Assembly (NCBI RefSeq): GCF_964063345.1
Contig: NZ_OZ061318.1
Span: 2,790,001-2,854,000, forward strand
DNA from: Pseudomonas lini
GTDB taxonomy: Bacteria > Pseudomonadota > Gammaproteobacteria > Pseudomonadales > Pseudomonadaceae
Direction: 5' to 3'
DNA: 64,000 bases
The notes beneath the pieces are model-generated. The model was not told the DNA's origin, ran no database searches, and saw nothing but the letters and a program-made list of their open reading frames with translations. Both the position numbers and the translations under genes were made by a program. Of the stretch, positions 45,903 through 55,375 are shown piece after piece; within the stretch, counting starts at the first letter, position 1; every line of letters starts with the position of its first letter.

Positions 45903-46274
45903 TCAGCTCAGCCGCCAGGCGGCAAGTCCCAGGCAAACCCAGCCGACCAGGAACGCCAGGCCACCGAAGGGCGTAACGATCCCGAGCTTGCTGATGCCCG
46001 TTATCGTCAGCAGGTACAGGCTGCCGGAAAACAACAGAATGCCAATAGCAAATGATGCGCCGGCCCAAGTAATCAGTCGACCGGGAATCTGCGTGGCGAG
46101 TAGCGCTACACCCAGCAGCGCCAAGGTATGCACCAGTTGATAGGTGACACCCGTATGGAAAATCGCCAGGTACTCGGCGCTCAGGCGGCTTTTCAGGCCA
46201 TGAGCGGCGAAGGCGCCCAAGGCAACACCGGTGAAGCCGAAAAAAGCAGCCAGCATCAGGAAGCCACGCAACAT
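45903..46274 (-). CDS. DUF423 membrane protein
   Basis: A 123-residue protein with four helices and the DUF423 hallmark GFTGVALGAFAAHGLKSRLSAEYLAIFHTGVTYQLVHTLALLGVALL, then ASFAIGILLFSGSLYLLTITG and TPFGGLAFLVGWVCLGLAAWRL. No function is known for the family. It diverges from mtgA, whose ATG lies 73 bases away, so promoters must overlap or be close. Confidence 0.92.
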   Translation of the reverse strand: MLRGFLMLAAFFGFTGVALGAFAAHGLKSRLSAEYLAIFHTGVTYQLVHTLALLGVALLATQIPGRLITWAGASFAIGILLFSGSLYLLTITGISKLGIVTPFGGLAFLVGWVCLGLAAWRLS

Positions 46275-46347
46275 GAGAACTCCAGTCAGACTCGATCAAC
46301 AGGGTCTGTATAATGGCCGGCTCAACGGGTTCGGCCAAGCCATCTCT

Positions 46348-47070
46348 ATGCTGCGTTTAATTTTCCGTCGCTTCACGAAGGCCCTGCTCTGGTTCGCGGG
46401 CGGTAGCGTATTGCTGGTGTTGCTGTTCCGGGTGGTGCCGCCACCGGGAACGGCGCTGATGGTCGAGCGCAAGATCGAATCCTGGTTCGATGGCGAACCC
46501 ATCGACGTGCAACGCACCTGGAAACCCTGGGATGAAATCTCCGACGACCTGAAAGTCGCGGTGATTGCCGGTGAAGATCAGAAGTTTCCCGAGCATTGGG
46601 GCTTTGATATCGGCGCGATTCAGGCGGCGTTTGCGCATAACGAGCGCGGTGGCTCGATTCGCGGCGCCAGCACCCTGAGCCAGCAAGTGTCGAAGAACCT
46701 GTTTCTATGGTCTGGCCGCAGCTGGCTGCGCAAAGGCCTGGAGGTCTGGTTTACCGGGCTGATCGAGGTGTTCTGGCCCAAGCAGCGGATTCTTGAGGTG
46801 TACCTCAACAGTGTCGAGTGGGATGAAGGCGTTTTTGGCGCCGAAGCGGCGGCCCGGCATCACTTTGGTGTGGGCGCTCGCTCGATATCCCGACAGCAGG
46901 CGAGTCTGCTGGCCGCGGTACTGCCGAACCCGCGGGTGTGGAGCGCCAGCCATCCAACCTCTTACGTTGCAAGACGGGCCGGCTGGATTCGCCAGCAGAT
47001 GAGTCAGCTGGGCGGGGACAGTTATCTGCTCGGGCTTAACGATTCGCGCCGGGCACCTTGGTCTCAATAG
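46348..47070 (+). CDS. mtgA: Monofunctional biosynthetic peptidoglycan transglycosylase
   Basis: Polymerises lipid II glycan strands without crosslinking them. The 240-residue inner-membrane protein has an N-terminal anchor (ALLWFAGGSVLLVLLF) and a GT51 domain with VIAGEDQKFPEHWGFD (catalytic Glu), RGASTLSQQVSKNLFLW and RILEVYLNSVEWDEGVFGAEAAARHHFG. ATG at 46348 matches the family start; the frame extends 39 codons further into the neighbouring promoter region. Confidence 0.95.
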   Translation: MLRLIFRRFTKALLWFAGGSVLLVLLFRVVPPPGTALMVERKIESWFDGEPIDVQRTWKPWDEISDDLKVAVIAGEDQKFPEHWGFDIGAIQAAFAHNERGGSIRGASTLSQQVSKNLFLWSGRSWLRKGLEVWFTGLIEVFWPKQRILEVYLNSVEWDEGVFGAEAAARHHFGVGARSISRQQASLLAAVLPNPRVWSASHPTSYVARRAGWIRQQMSQLGGDSYLLGLNDSRRAPWSQ

Positions 47071-47102
47071 TCGAACACTACTTTCTGAACACTGAAGATC
47101 CC

Positions 47103-47193
47103 AGTGGGAGCGGGCTTGCCCGCGAAGGCGTTGTGTCAGTCAACACAACAGTCACAGACACACCGCTATCGCGGGCAAGCCCGCTCCCACAGG
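47103..47193. repeat. REPIN, GTGGGAGCGGGCTTGCCC type
   Basis: Two inverted units after mtgA, spacer with TGTGTCAGTCAACACAACAG. It lies between mtgA and the rpoH terminator, in a convergent gap. Confidence 0.9.
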
Positions 47194-47225
47194 GACCAAG
47201 GTGAGGCTGGAAAATGGGCACCAAC

Positions 47226-47259
47226 AAAAACGCCCCGATCAATGATCGGGGCGTTTTTT
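47226..47259. terminator. Bidirectional intrinsic terminator (rpoH side and mtgA side)
   Basis: An 11-bp GC-rich stem, CGCCCCGATCA and TGATCGGGGCG with a one-base centre, flanked by AAAAA on the left and TTTTTT on the right. It therefore terminates on both strands. It lies 17 bases past the rpoH stop. Confidence 0.92.
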
Positions 47260-47275
47260 ATTGCCGGCGCGCAGG

Positions 47276-48130
47276 TTATGCGGCGATCGACAACTTGAGT
47301 TTGTTCATCGCGCTCTTCTCGAGCTGGCGAATACGCTCGGCCGACACGTTGTACTTCTGCGCCAGGTCGTGCAGCGTAGCTTTTTCTTCTGCCAGCCAGC
47401 GCTGGTAGAGGATGTCGCGGCTGCGGTCGTCCAGCACTTCAAGCGCTTCGTGCAGGTTGTGGTTCGAGTTGTCGCTCCAGTCAGCATCTTCCAGTTGACG
47501 GGCCGGATCGTACCGGTGGTCTTCCAGGTAGTTGGCCGGCGACTGGAATGCGCTGTCGTCGTCCGCTTCCGCAGCCGGGTCGAAAGCCATGTCATGGCCG
47601 GTCAGGCGACTTTCCATCTCGCGCACTTCCCGCGGCTCTACGCCGAGGCTTTCCGCCACGCGATGGACTTCCTCGTTGTTCAGCCAGGCCAGACGTTTCT
47701 TCTGGCTGCGCAGGTTGAAGAACAACTTGCGCTGAGCCTTGGTGGTCGCGACTTTCACGATCCGCCAGTTGCGCAGGATGAACTCGTGGATTTCCGCCTT
47801 GATCCAGTGCACCGCAAAGGACACCAGACGTACACCCATTTCCGGGTTGAAACGCTTGACCGCTTTCATCAGGCCAACGTTGCCTTCCTGGATCAGGTCA
47901 GCCTGGGCCAGGCCGTAGCCGGAATAGCTACGGGCAATGTGTACGACAAAACGCAGGTGGGCGAGCACCATCTGCCGAGCCGCCCCCAAATCCTGCTCAT
48001 AATAGAGACTCTCGGCCAGTTCACGCTCCTGCTCCGGCGTCAGCAATGGAATGCTGTTCACCGTGTGCACATAGGCCTCCAGGTTCGCACCCGGGACCAG
48101 AGCATATGCAGGCTGCAAAGAATTGGTCAT
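47276..48130 (-). CDS. rpoH: RNA polymerase heat-shock sigma factor RpoH
   Basis: Sigma-32, which directs transcription of chaperone and protease genes. The 284-residue protein has the core-binding and -10 recognition stretch [58 protein letters not shown], the RpoH box [13 protein letters not shown], and a C-terminal -35 helix in [27 protein letters not shown]. The ATG at 48130 ([13 protein letters not shown]) matches known orthologues and has CGGAGG upstream. A sigma-E/AlgU-like promoter lies 50 to 77 bases upstream. Confidence 0.97.
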   Translation of the reverse strand: MTNSLQPAYALVPGANLEAYVHTVNSIPLLTPEQERELAESLYYEQDLGAARQMVLAHLRFVVHIARSYSGYGLAQADLIQEGNVGLMKAVKRFNPEMGVRLVSFAVHWIKAEIHEFILRNWRIVKVATTKAQRKLFFNLRSQKKRLAWLNNEEVHRVAESLGVEPREVREMESRLTGHDMAFDPAAEADDDSAFQSPANYLEDHRYDPARQLEDADWSDNSNHNLHEALEVLDDRSRDILYQRWLAEEKATLHDLAQKYNVSAERIRQLEKSAMNKLKLSIAA

Positions 48131-48179
48131 ACGAAAAAACCTCCGACTTACATAACTCGTGCAGTTCAGCACTGCGAAA

Positions 48180-48207
48180 ATTGACCGGAAACCAAAAGAC
48201 AAGTTCC
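48180..48207 (-). promoter_or_regulatory. AlgU (sigma-E type) promoter for rpoH
   Basis: Read on the minus strand: GGAACTT, exactly 15 bases, then GTCAAT. The sigma-E/AlgU consensus is GGAACTT-N15/16-GTCTAA or similar, so the -35 is perfect and the -10 close. rpoH is known to have an AlgU-dependent promoter in P. aeruginosa. The +1 would fall about 40 bases before the start codon. Confidence 0.7.
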
Positions 48208-48243
48208 CATAAACGCTGAAAGGTCAATACGAGCAAAATGATA

Positions 48244-49272
48244 TTACTTTGGCGCAAGCTCCCGCAGGTGGCGTGCGACTGCAATCCATGCACCGATATA
48301 CCCCAACAGCACCGCGCCAAGCAAGAGCGATAGACCGTCGGCAACTGGCACTCCGGCCAGCGCGAAATCACTGCCGTACAAACCGGACAGCCCAACCACC
48401 GCGTCGTTCAGCCAGTTCAGGCCAAACGCCAATACACCCCAGGACAGAATCCCCGCACCAAAGCCATAAAGCGCGCCCATATACAGAAAGGGCCTGCGCA
48501 CATAGCTGTCAGTGCCGCCGACGAGTTTAATCACTTCTATCTCTGTGCGGCGGTTTTCAATATGAAGACGAATGGTATTGCCTATCACCAAAAGTAATGC
48601 AGAAACCAAAAGCACGGTCAGACCGAAGACAAATCGGTCGCCCAGCTTGAGGATGGCTGCCAGACGCTCGACCCAGACTAGATCAAGTTGCGCCTGTTGT
48701 ACCTTCGGTAATTCGGAAAGTTTTTGTCTCAATGCTTCAAGCGCGGGCTTGTCGACCTCGTTCGGGGTCACCAGGACCACGCCCGGCAGCGGGTTTTCCG
48801 GGAGTTCCTTGAGCGCTTCGCCCAAGCCGGACTGTTGTTGGAACTCTTCCAGCGCCTGATCACGACCCACGTATTCGGCCTCGGCCACGCCCGGCATGCC
48901 CTTGATCTGCTCACGCAACGACTCGCCCTGTTCAGGGCTGGCATCGAGTTGCAGGTACAGGGAAATCTGCGCCGCACGTTGCCAGGAACCGCCGAGACGC
49001 TCGACGTTACTTAGCAAAAGTGACAGACCCATCGGCAAGCTGAGGGCAACTGCCATCACCATGCAGGTGAAAAAGCTGCCGATCGGGTGTTTGCCCAAGC
49101 GGCGCAAGCTGTCCAGCAGACTGGCACGATGGCTTTCGACCCAGGCGCGGAACAGCGTAGAGAAATCCGGGCCATCGTCATCGTCGCGCTTTTTCTTCTG
49201 CTGCTGCGGTTGCGGATCGGCGGCCTTCGGGGCCACGCGCTCGGAAACCTTGGGGCTACGTGTTGCACTCAT
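48244..49272 (-). CDS. ftsX: Cell division protein FtsX
   Basis: The membrane subunit of FtsEX, which recruits and activates cell-wall hydrolases at the septum. The 342-residue protein has a charged cytoplasmic head, helix one (GSFFTCMVMAVALSLPMGLSLLLS), a periplasmic domain of about 120 residues, and three C-terminal helices including FVFGLTVLLVSALLLVIGNTIRLHIENRRTEIEVIKLVGGTDSYVRRPFLYMG, the MacB/FtsX coupling segment. Its start overlaps ftsE by four bases. Confidence 0.95.
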   Translation of the reverse strand: MSATRSPKVSERVAPKAADPQPQQQKKKRDDDDGPDFSTLFRAWVESHRASLLDSLRRLGKHPIGSFFTCMVMAVALSLPMGLSLLLSNVERLGGSWQRAAQISLYLQLDASPEQGESLREQIKGMPGVAEAEYVGRDQALEEFQQQSGLGEALKELPENPLPGVVLVTPNEVDKPALEALRQKLSELPKVQQAQLDLVWVERLAAILKLGDRFVFGLTVLLVSALLLVIGNTIRLHIENRRTEIEVIKLVGGTDSYVRRPFLYMGALYGFGAGILSWGVLAFGLNWLNDAVVGLSGLYGSDFALAGVPVADGLSLLLGAVLLGYIGAWIAVARHLRELAPK

Positions 49273-49940
49273 ACGCCAGCCTCCCCGTCGCCGATCAATC
49301 GGCCACGCTGCAGGGTGAGCATGCGGTGACGCATGCGGGCAATCAGTGCCAGGTCGTGACTGGCGATCAGCACACTGGTGCCCAGACGGTTGATGTCTTC
49401 GAACACGCCCATGATTTCTGCCGCCAGACGCGGGTCGAGGTTACCGGTCGGTTCGTCCGCCAGCAGCAAGGCCGGACGGTGAACGATGGCGCGAGCAATG
49501 CCGACGCGCTGTTGCTGGCCGGTGGACAGGTCGCCGGGGTAGAGATCGGTCTTGTCCGAGAGCGCCACGCGCTCCAGGGCCGAGTCCACGCGCTTGGCGA
49601 CTTCGGCCTTGGACAGGCCAAGGATCTGCAACGGCAATGCGACGTTGTTGAACACCGTGCGATCGAACAGCAGCTGGTGATTCTGGAACACCACGCCGAT
49701 TTGCCGGCGCAGGAACGGAATCTGCGCATTGCTGATGGTGCTCAGGTCTTGCCCTGCCAACAGCAATTTGCCGGTGGTCGGACGTTCCATGGCCAGAAGC
49801 AGCCGCAACAAGGTGCTTTTACCGGCGCCGGAATGGCCGGTGACAAACAAGAATTCGCCCCGACGGACTCGAAAGCTCAGCTCATGCAAGCCGACGTGAC
49901 CATTCGGGTAGCGTTTACCGACCTGTTCGAAACGAATCAT
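49269..49940 (-). CDS. ftsE: Cell division ATP-binding protein FtsE
   Basis: The ABC-type ATPase of FtsEX, 223 residues. Motifs are Walker A VTGHSGAGKSTLLRLL, signature LSTGQQQRVGIARAI, Walker B LLLADEPTGNLD and the H-loop SHDLALI. It overlaps ftsY by four bases and ftsX by four, giving a tightly coupled ftsYEX unit as in other gammaproteobacteria. Confidence 0.96.
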   Translation of the reverse strand: MIRFEQVGKRYPNGHVGLHELSFRVRRGEFLFVTGHSGAGKSTLLRLLLAMERPTTGKLLLAGQDLSTISNAQIPFLRRQIGVVFQNHQLLFDRTVFNNVALPLQILGLSKAEVAKRVDSALERVALSDKTDLYPGDLSTGQQQRVGIARAIVHRPALLLADEPTGNLDPRLAAEIMGVFEDINRLGTSVLIASHDLALIARMRHRMLTLQRGRLIGDGEAGV

Positions 49941-51502
49941 GAACGCTCCCGCTCGGCAAACAATGCCTGGACAAAGGGTTCTGCTTCAAAAGTACGCAAA
50001 TCGTCGATGCCTTCGCCGACACCTATATAGCGAATCGGCAAGCCAAATTGCTTGGCCAGGGCGAAAATCACCCCGCCCTTGGCGGTGCCATCGAGTTTGG
50101 TCAGCGCCAGGCCGGTCAGTTCGACGGTCTGGTTGAATTGCTTGGCCTGGTTGATGGCGTTCTGGCCGGTACCGGCGTCGAGCACCAACAGCACTTCGTG
50201 CGGCGCATCGGCGTCGAGTTTGCCGATTACCCGGCGAACTTTTTTCAGTTCTTCCATCAGGTTGTCTTTGGTGTGCAAACGACCGGCGGTGTCGGCGATC
50301 AGCACGTCAACCCCACGGGCCTTGGCGGCCTGCACGGCATCGAAGATGACCGAAGCCGAATCGGCGCCGGTGTGCTGGGCGATGACCGGGATCTTGTTGC
50401 GCTCGCCCCAGACCTGCAATTGCTCCACCGCTGCGGCGCGGAAGGTGTCGCCAGCGGCGAGCATGACTTTCTTGCCTTCCAGTTGCAGCTTCTTCGCCAG
50501 CTTGCCGATGGTGGTGGTCTTGCCGGCGCCGTTGACGCCCACCACCAGAATCACGAATGGCTTGTTCTGTGAGGTGATTTTCAGCGGCTGTTCGACGGGC
50601 TTGAGCATCGCCGCCAGTTCCGCCTGCAGGGATTTGTACAGTGCGTCGGCATCGGCCAGCTCTTTGCGGGCGACTTTCTGGGTCAGGCGCTGAATGATCA
50701 CCGACGTCGCTTCGACGCCGACATCGGCGGTCAGCAGACGGGTTTCGATGTCTTCGAGCAACTCGTCATCGATGATTTTCTTGCCGAGGAACAGGCTGGC
50801 CATGCCCTCGCCAATGCTGGCGCTGGTCTTGGACAAACCTTGTTTGAGACGGGCGAAGAAACCGGCCTTGGTCTCTTCGGTACGCACAGGCTCGACCGGC
50901 GTTTCAACAGGAGCAACGGGAGCAACGGACGTGGCGACAACAGGAACGATGACCGGTGCAGGTGCAGGTGCAGGTGCAGGTGCAGGTGCAGGTGCAGGCT
51001 CTGGCGCTTGAACAATCGGAGCAACCGGAGCAGGAGCAACAAATACCGGCACTTCAGGCTCTGGAGCAACCGGCGTAGGCTCAGCCACGAACACAGGTTC
51101 AACGACCGGCTCAACCACTGGCGTCTGAACCGGCTCAGGAGCAAACGCGGTCGGGGCCGGAATCGGCGGAGTGATGTGCGCTGCTTGCTCATCTTCGACC
51201 AATGCCACCGGCTCTTCCGCCACCGGCAACGTCAGCCACGGCTCGGCGGCTGGCGTCAGCGGCAACGGGGCCACGACTACGGTTTCAGGCGCAGGCTCGA
51301 CCACGGATTGCAGCACCGGCTCGGCGATCGGCAGGGCAATCGGCGCGGGCACTTCTTCCATGACCGGCGTCGGTGTTGGCTCAGGAAGTGGTTGTGGCTG
51401 TTCGACAACGGGTTCCTGCGGCTTTTTGCGCAGCCATCCGAACAGGCTTTTCTTCTCGCCAGCCGCAGCTGGGGTCTTCTTGTCGTCGTTGGAACCAAAC
51501 AT
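49937..51502 (-). CDS. ftsY: Signal recognition particle receptor FtsY
   Basis: SRP receptor GTPase that docks ribosomes making membrane proteins. The 521-residue chain has a short basic N-terminal piece (GWLRKKPQE), a long acidic Pro/Ala/Val/Glu-rich A domain of about 200 residues with a run of Pro-Ala repeats, then the NG domain. That domain has [24 protein letters not shown]-loop [43 protein letters not shown] and [12 protein letters not shown]. First gene of ftsYEX. It diverges from an M16 peptidase gene. Confidence 0.96.
   Translation of the reverse strand: MFGSNDDKKTPAAAGEKKSLFGWLRKKPQEPVVEQPQPLPEPTPTPVMEEVPAPIALPIAEPVLQSVVEPAPETVVVAPLPLTPAAEPWLTLPVAEEPVALVEDEQAAHITPPIPAPTAFAPEPVQTPVVEPVVEPVFVAEPTPVAPEPEVPVFVAPAPVAPIVQAPEPAPAPAPAPAPAPAPVIVPVVATSVAPVAPVETPVEPVRTEETKAGFFARLKQGLSKTSASIGEGMASLFLGKKIIDDELLEDIETRLLTADVGVEATSVIIQRLTQKVARKELADADALYKSLQAELAAMLKPVEQPLKITSQNKPFVILVVGVNGAGKTTTIGKLAKKLQLEGKKVMLAAGDTFRAAAVEQLQVWGERNKIPVIAQHTGADSASVIFDAVQAAKARGVDVLIADTAGRLHTKDNLMEELKKVRRVIGKLDADAPHEVLLVLDAGTGQNAINQAKQFNQTVELTGLALTKLDGTAKGGVIFALAKQFGLPIRYIGVGEGIDDLRTFEAEPFVQALFAERERS
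50955..50996. repeat. Seven tandem GGTGCA hexamers within ftsY
   Basis: Seven perfect copies of the hexamer on the plus strand, coding Pro-Ala dipeptides in the FtsY linker. Being a multiple of three, copy-number change would alter linker length without breaking the frame. Confidence 0.95.
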
Positions 51503-51846
51503 GGAGGACGGCTATCTCACAGTAGCGACGCGCCAAAGGGCGCCTCGGCAATAAATAATTCGATGCAGAACAGACTGCGATTCATCCAGCTTGTTCACGC
51601 GCAACATTTTGTCGAGGTACCAACGGCACCTCAAAGGTTGATTAATACGAAGGACTGGAACAGCATCGTCGGCGAAAACGCAGAGTTTAGCTGACAAACT
51701 CAAAGCCCAAGCCGCAAACCCAAACAACCTATTGACCGATCAAAGGCCTGATAGGCGTGGCCGCCAGTAAAACGGATCAGTATCCTAGCACCTCCTCGCC
51801 CGCCTAGGCTAAGACCAAGCGGGCAGCCCCAAAGGTTTAAAAACGA
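51503..51846. other. 344-base divergent gap between ftsY and the M16 peptidase gene
   Basis: No open frame, REP element or clear hairpin is seen. It is more AT-rich than the genes around it and must hold both promoters. I could not pick a convincing -35/-10 pair on either strand; AAAGGTTTAAAAACGA precedes the peptidase start. Confidence 0.6.
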
Positions 51847-53202
51847 ATGAATGCTCTAGCCCGCCGCGCTGCAGGCCTGCTGTTCAGCACAGTTTGTCTG
51901 CCCCTCTCGGCCCTGGCTGCCGACCCACAACCCACCCACGAATTCACCCTCGACAATGGCCTGAAGGTCGTTGTGCGCGAAGACCATCGTGCGCCGGTCG
52001 TCGTTTCCCAGGTCTGGTATAAGGTCGGCTCAAGCTATGAGACCCCGGGCCAGACCGGGCTGTCCCATGCGCTGGAACATATGATGTTCAAGGGCAGCGA
52101 GAAAGTCGGCCCCGGCGAAGCGTCGCTGATCCTGCGCGACCTCGGTGCCGAAGAGAACGCTTTCACCAGCGACGACTTCACCGCGTATTACCAGGTGCTG
52201 GCCCGTGATCGCCTGGGCGTGGCCTTCGAGCTGGAAGCCGACCGCATGGCCAGCCTGCGCCTGCCGGCCGACGAGTTCACCCGCGAGATCGAGGTGATCA
52301 AGGAAGAGCGTCGCCTGCGCACCGACGACAAGCCGATGTCCAAGGCCTACGAACGCTTCATGGCCATAGCCTACCCCGCTAGCGGTTATCACACGCCGAC
52401 TATCGGCTGGATGGCGGACCTCGACCGCATGAAGGTCGAAGAACTGCGCCACTGGTACCAGTCCTGGTATGTGCCGAACAACGCCACCCTGGTGGTGGTC
52501 GGTGACGTGACCCCGGACGAAGTCAAAACCCTGGCCCAGCGTTACTTCGGCCCGATCGCCAAGCGTGACGTGCCACCCGCGAAAATCCCGCTGGAACTGG
52601 CCGAGCCCGGCGAACGGAAGATCACCCTGCATGTGCAGACCCAATTGCCGAGCCTGATGCTGGCTTTCAACGTGCCGAGCATCGCCACCGCCGAAGACAA
52701 GCGTTCGGTTAACGCTCTGCGCCTGATCTCCGCACTGCTCGACGGCGGCTACAGCGGCCGGATCCCGACGCAACTGGAACGCGGCGAAGAGCTGGTGTCC
52801 GGCGGTTCGTCGAGCTACGACGCCTACACCCGTGGCGATAGCCTGTTCACTTTGTCGGCCACACCGAACACCCAGAAGAAGAAAACCATGGCCCAGGCGG
52901 AAGCCGGCCTGTGGAAACTGCTCGAACAGCTGAAAACCACCGCGCCGTCCACTGAAGAGCTGGAGCGGGTGCGAGCGCAGGTCATTGCCGGCCTGGTCTA
53001 CGAGCGTGACTCGATCACCAGCCAGGCCACCGCCATCGGCCAACTGGAAACCGTCGGGCTGTCCTGGAAACTGATGGACACCGAACTCGCCGAACTGGAA
53101 AGCGTAACCCCGCAAGACATCCAGAAGGCCGCCAAGCTGTACTTCACCCGCGCACGTCTCAGCGTCGCCCATGTACTGCCAGAGGAGACGACTCATGAGT
53201 GA
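51847..53202 (+). CDS. M16 family zinc peptidase (catalytic partner)
   Basis: A 451-residue exported peptidase. Signal peptide MNALARRAAGLLFSTVCLPLSALA is followed by the inverted zinc motif HALEHMMFKG (HxxEH) and the distal glutamate in AFELEADRMASL. The C-terminal half holds the usual GGYSGRIPTQLERGEELVSG region. It resembles processing-peptidase beta-like M16B enzymes acting in the periplasm. The next gene codes a second M16 protein without the metal site and overlaps by eight bases, so the two probably form a heterodimer. Confidence 0.93.
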   Translation: MNALARRAAGLLFSTVCLPLSALAADPQPTHEFTLDNGLKVVVREDHRAPVVVSQVWYKVGSSYETPGQTGLSHALEHMMFKGSEKVGPGEASLILRDLGAEENAFTSDDFTAYYQVLARDRLGVAFELEADRMASLRLPADEFTREIEVIKEERRLRTDDKPMSKAYERFMAIAYPASGYHTPTIGWMADLDRMKVEELRHWYQSWYVPNNATLVVVGDVTPDEVKTLAQRYFGPIAKRDVPPAKIPLELAEPGERKITLHVQTQLPSLMLAFNVPSIATAEDKRSVNALRLISALLDGGYSGRIPTQLERGEELVSGGSSSYDAYTRGDSLFTLSATPNTQKKKTMAQAEAGLWKLLEQLKTTAPSTEELERVRAQVIAGLVYERDSITSQATAIGQLETVGLSWKLMDTELAELESVTPQDIQKAAKLYFTRARLSVAHVLPEETTHE

Positions 53203-54685
53203 GCGTAAAAAACCGCGCCTGGCCCTGATCGGCCTGGTCGTCATTGCACTGCTCGGGTCTGCCGCCTTCTATTTCTCCAAGTCTGACGAAACCAGCGCCA
53301 GCGAAGCCCTCGACAAAGCCAAGGCGAGCCAGAAACTGCAATCGCTGGCCGAACTCGACGGCAAGGCTCCAAGCCATCGCTCACTGAACGTGCAGACCTG
53401 GAACACGGCCGAAGGCGCCAAGGTGCTGTTCGTCGAAGCCCGTGAGCTGCCGATGTTCGACATGCGCCTGACTTTCGCCGCCGGCAGCAGCCAGGACGGC
53501 GATGCATCCGGCCTGGCACTGTTGACCAACGCCATGCTCAACGAAGGTGTAGCTGGCAAAGACGTCGGCGCTATCGCCCAGGGCTTCGAAGGCCTGGGAG
53601 CCGACTTCGGTAACGGCGCCTATAAAGACATGGCGATTGCCTCGCTGCGCAGCCTCAGTGCCGCGGACAAACGCGAGCCTGCCTTGAAGCTGTTCGCTGA
53701 AGTCGTCGGCAAACCGACCTTCCCCGCCGACTCGTTTGCCCGCATCAAGAACCAGATGCTGGCCGGCTTCGAATACCAGAAACAGAACCCCGGCAAACTC
53801 GCCAGCCTGGAGCTGATGAACCGCTTGTATGGCGATCACCCGTACGCGCACTCCAGCGACGGCACGGCGACAAGCATCCCACCGATCACCCTGGCGCAGT
53901 TGCGAGCCTTCCATCAGAAAGCCTACGCCGCCGGTAACGTGGTGATTGCGTTGGTGGGCGACTTGTCGCGCGCCGAGGCCGAGGCGGTTGCCGCACAAGT
54001 GTCCGCCGATCTGCCCAAAGGGCCGGCCCTGGCGAAAATCGAACAACCGACCGACCCCAAGTCCAGCATCGGACACATCGAGTTTCCGTCCAAGCAAACC
54101 AACCTGATGATCGCGCAACTGGGCATCGACCGTGACGATCCGGATTACGCAGCATTGTCGCTGGGCAATCAGATCCTTGGCGGCGGTGGCTTCGGCACCC
54201 GGTTGATGAGCGAAGTGCGCGAGAAGCGTGGCCTGGCTTACGGTGTGTATTCGGGTTTCAGCCCGATGCAAGTTCGCGGCCCGTTCATGATCAATTTGCA
54301 AACCCGCGCCGAGATGAGCGAAGGCACGCTGAAACTGGTGCAGGACGTACTCGCCGACTACCTTAAAACCGGCCCCACCGAGAAAGAACTCGACGATGCC
54401 AAGCGCGAACTGGCCGGCAGCTTTCCGCTGTCCACTGCCAGCAACGCCGATATCGTCGGGCAACTCGGCGCCATGGGTTTCTACAACTTGCCGCTGAGCT
54501 ACCTGGAAGACTTCATGCAGCAGTCCCAGAGCCTGACCGTCGAGCAAGTCAAAGCCGCATTGAACAAACACCTGAGCACGGACAAACTGGTCATCGTCAG
54601 CGCTGGCCCGACCGTGCCACAAAAGCCGTTGCCGGCCCCTACTGACAAACCTGCCGAGCAACCGCTCGGGGTTCCGGAGCATTAA
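53195..54685 (+). CDS. M16 family peptidase-like protein (noncatalytic partner)
   Basis: A 496-residue protein with an N-terminal anchor or uncleaved signal (LALIGLVVIALLGSAAFYF). The place where HxxEH should be reads LALLTNAMLNEG, so zinc ligands are missing. It keeps the substrate-binding Arg/Tyr pair region, FGTRLMSEVREKRGLAYGVYSGFSP. This matches alpha-type M16B subunits that bind substrate for a catalytic beta partner. Start at 53195 has GAGGAGACGACTC upstream. The stop shares a base with rsmD (TAATG). Confidence 0.92.
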   Translation: MSERKKPRLALIGLVVIALLGSAAFYFSKSDETSASEALDKAKASQKLQSLAELDGKAPSHRSLNVQTWNTAEGAKVLFVEARELPMFDMRLTFAAGSSQDGDASGLALLTNAMLNEGVAGKDVGAIAQGFEGLGADFGNGAYKDMAIASLRSLSAADKREPALKLFAEVVGKPTFPADSFARIKNQMLAGFEYQKQNPGKLASLELMNRLYGDHPYAHSSDGTATSIPPITLAQLRAFHQKAYAAGNVVIALVGDLSRAEAEAVAAQVSADLPKGPALAKIEQPTDPKSSIGHIEFPSKQTNLMIAQLGIDRDDPDYAALSLGNQILGGGGFGTRLMSEVREKRGLAYGVYSGFSPMQVRGPFMINLQTRAEMSEGTLKLVQDVLADYLKTGPTEKELDDAKRELAGSFPLSTASNADIVGQLGAMGFYNLPLSYLEDFMQQSQSLTVEQVKAALNKHLSTDKLVIVSAGPTVPQKPLPAPTDKPAEQPLGVPEH

Positions 54686-55302
54686 TGGCCCATCCATCGC
54701 GTCCAAAAAAACCTGTTCACAACGTGCATAACGGTGTGAATCAACTGCGCATCATCGGCGGTGAATGGGGCAGCCGAAAGCTGAGCTTCCCCGATGCGCC
54801 AGGCTTGCGCCCAACGCCGGACCGAGTCCGTGAAACCCTGTTCAACTGGCTCGCGCCTTATGTCGCCGGGGCCAAGGTGCTCGACCCCTTTGCCGGTAGC
54901 GGCGCATTGTTTCTCGAGGCTTTGTCCCGTGGCGCAGCAATGGGCCAGGCACTGGATGCCAGCAACATTGCGGTAGCGAGCATCAAGGAACATCTGGGCA
55001 CCCTGCGCTGCACGACCGGCCAGGTACAGACTGCCGACGCCTTGCGCTATCTGGAAACCCAACCGGCCACGGCATTCGATCTGGTGTTTCTCGACCCGCC
55101 GTTTAATCAGAATCTGTTGCCGGCCGTTTGCACTTTGCTCGAAGAACGTCATTGGCTGAGTGACGATGCGTGGGTCTACACTGAAAGCGAAACGGCACCG
55201 TCGATAGTGGGCTTGCCAGAAAATTGGCGCCTGCATCGGGAGCAAAAATCCGGACGGGTGTATTACGCGTTGTGGCAACGTATGGCAGGGATCGCCGGTT
55301 AG
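54685..55302 (+). CDS. rsmD: 16S rRNA (guanine-966-N2)-methyltransferase
   Basis: Methylates G966 of 16S rRNA. The 205-residue protein has LRIIGGEWGSRKLSFPDAPGLRPTPDRVRETLFNWL, the SAM motif VLDPFAGSGALFLEALSRGA, and the catalytic DLVFLDPPFNQNLL (DPPF). Overlaps the stop of the M16 gene by one base. Confidence 0.96.
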   Translation: MAHPSRPKKPVHNVHNGVNQLRIIGGEWGSRKLSFPDAPGLRPTPDRVRETLFNWLAPYVAGAKVLDPFAGSGALFLEALSRGAAMGQALDASNIAVASIKEHLGTLRCTTGQVQTADALRYLETQPATAFDLVFLDPPFNQNLLPAVCTLLEERHWLSDDAWVYTESETAPSIVGLPENWRLHREQKSGRVYYALWQRMAGIAG

Positions 55303-55375
55303 TCCGGCCTGTAAAAACGGTGCGAAGCTCAGTCAGTTAACGCTGCGGGTAAGCACCGCTGCATCGAGAGCAATC

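Noticed and set aside
53381..54706. 441-codon minus-strand frame over the second M16 gene
   Set aside because: Mirror frame; the plus strand carries the recognisable protein and coupled neighbours.
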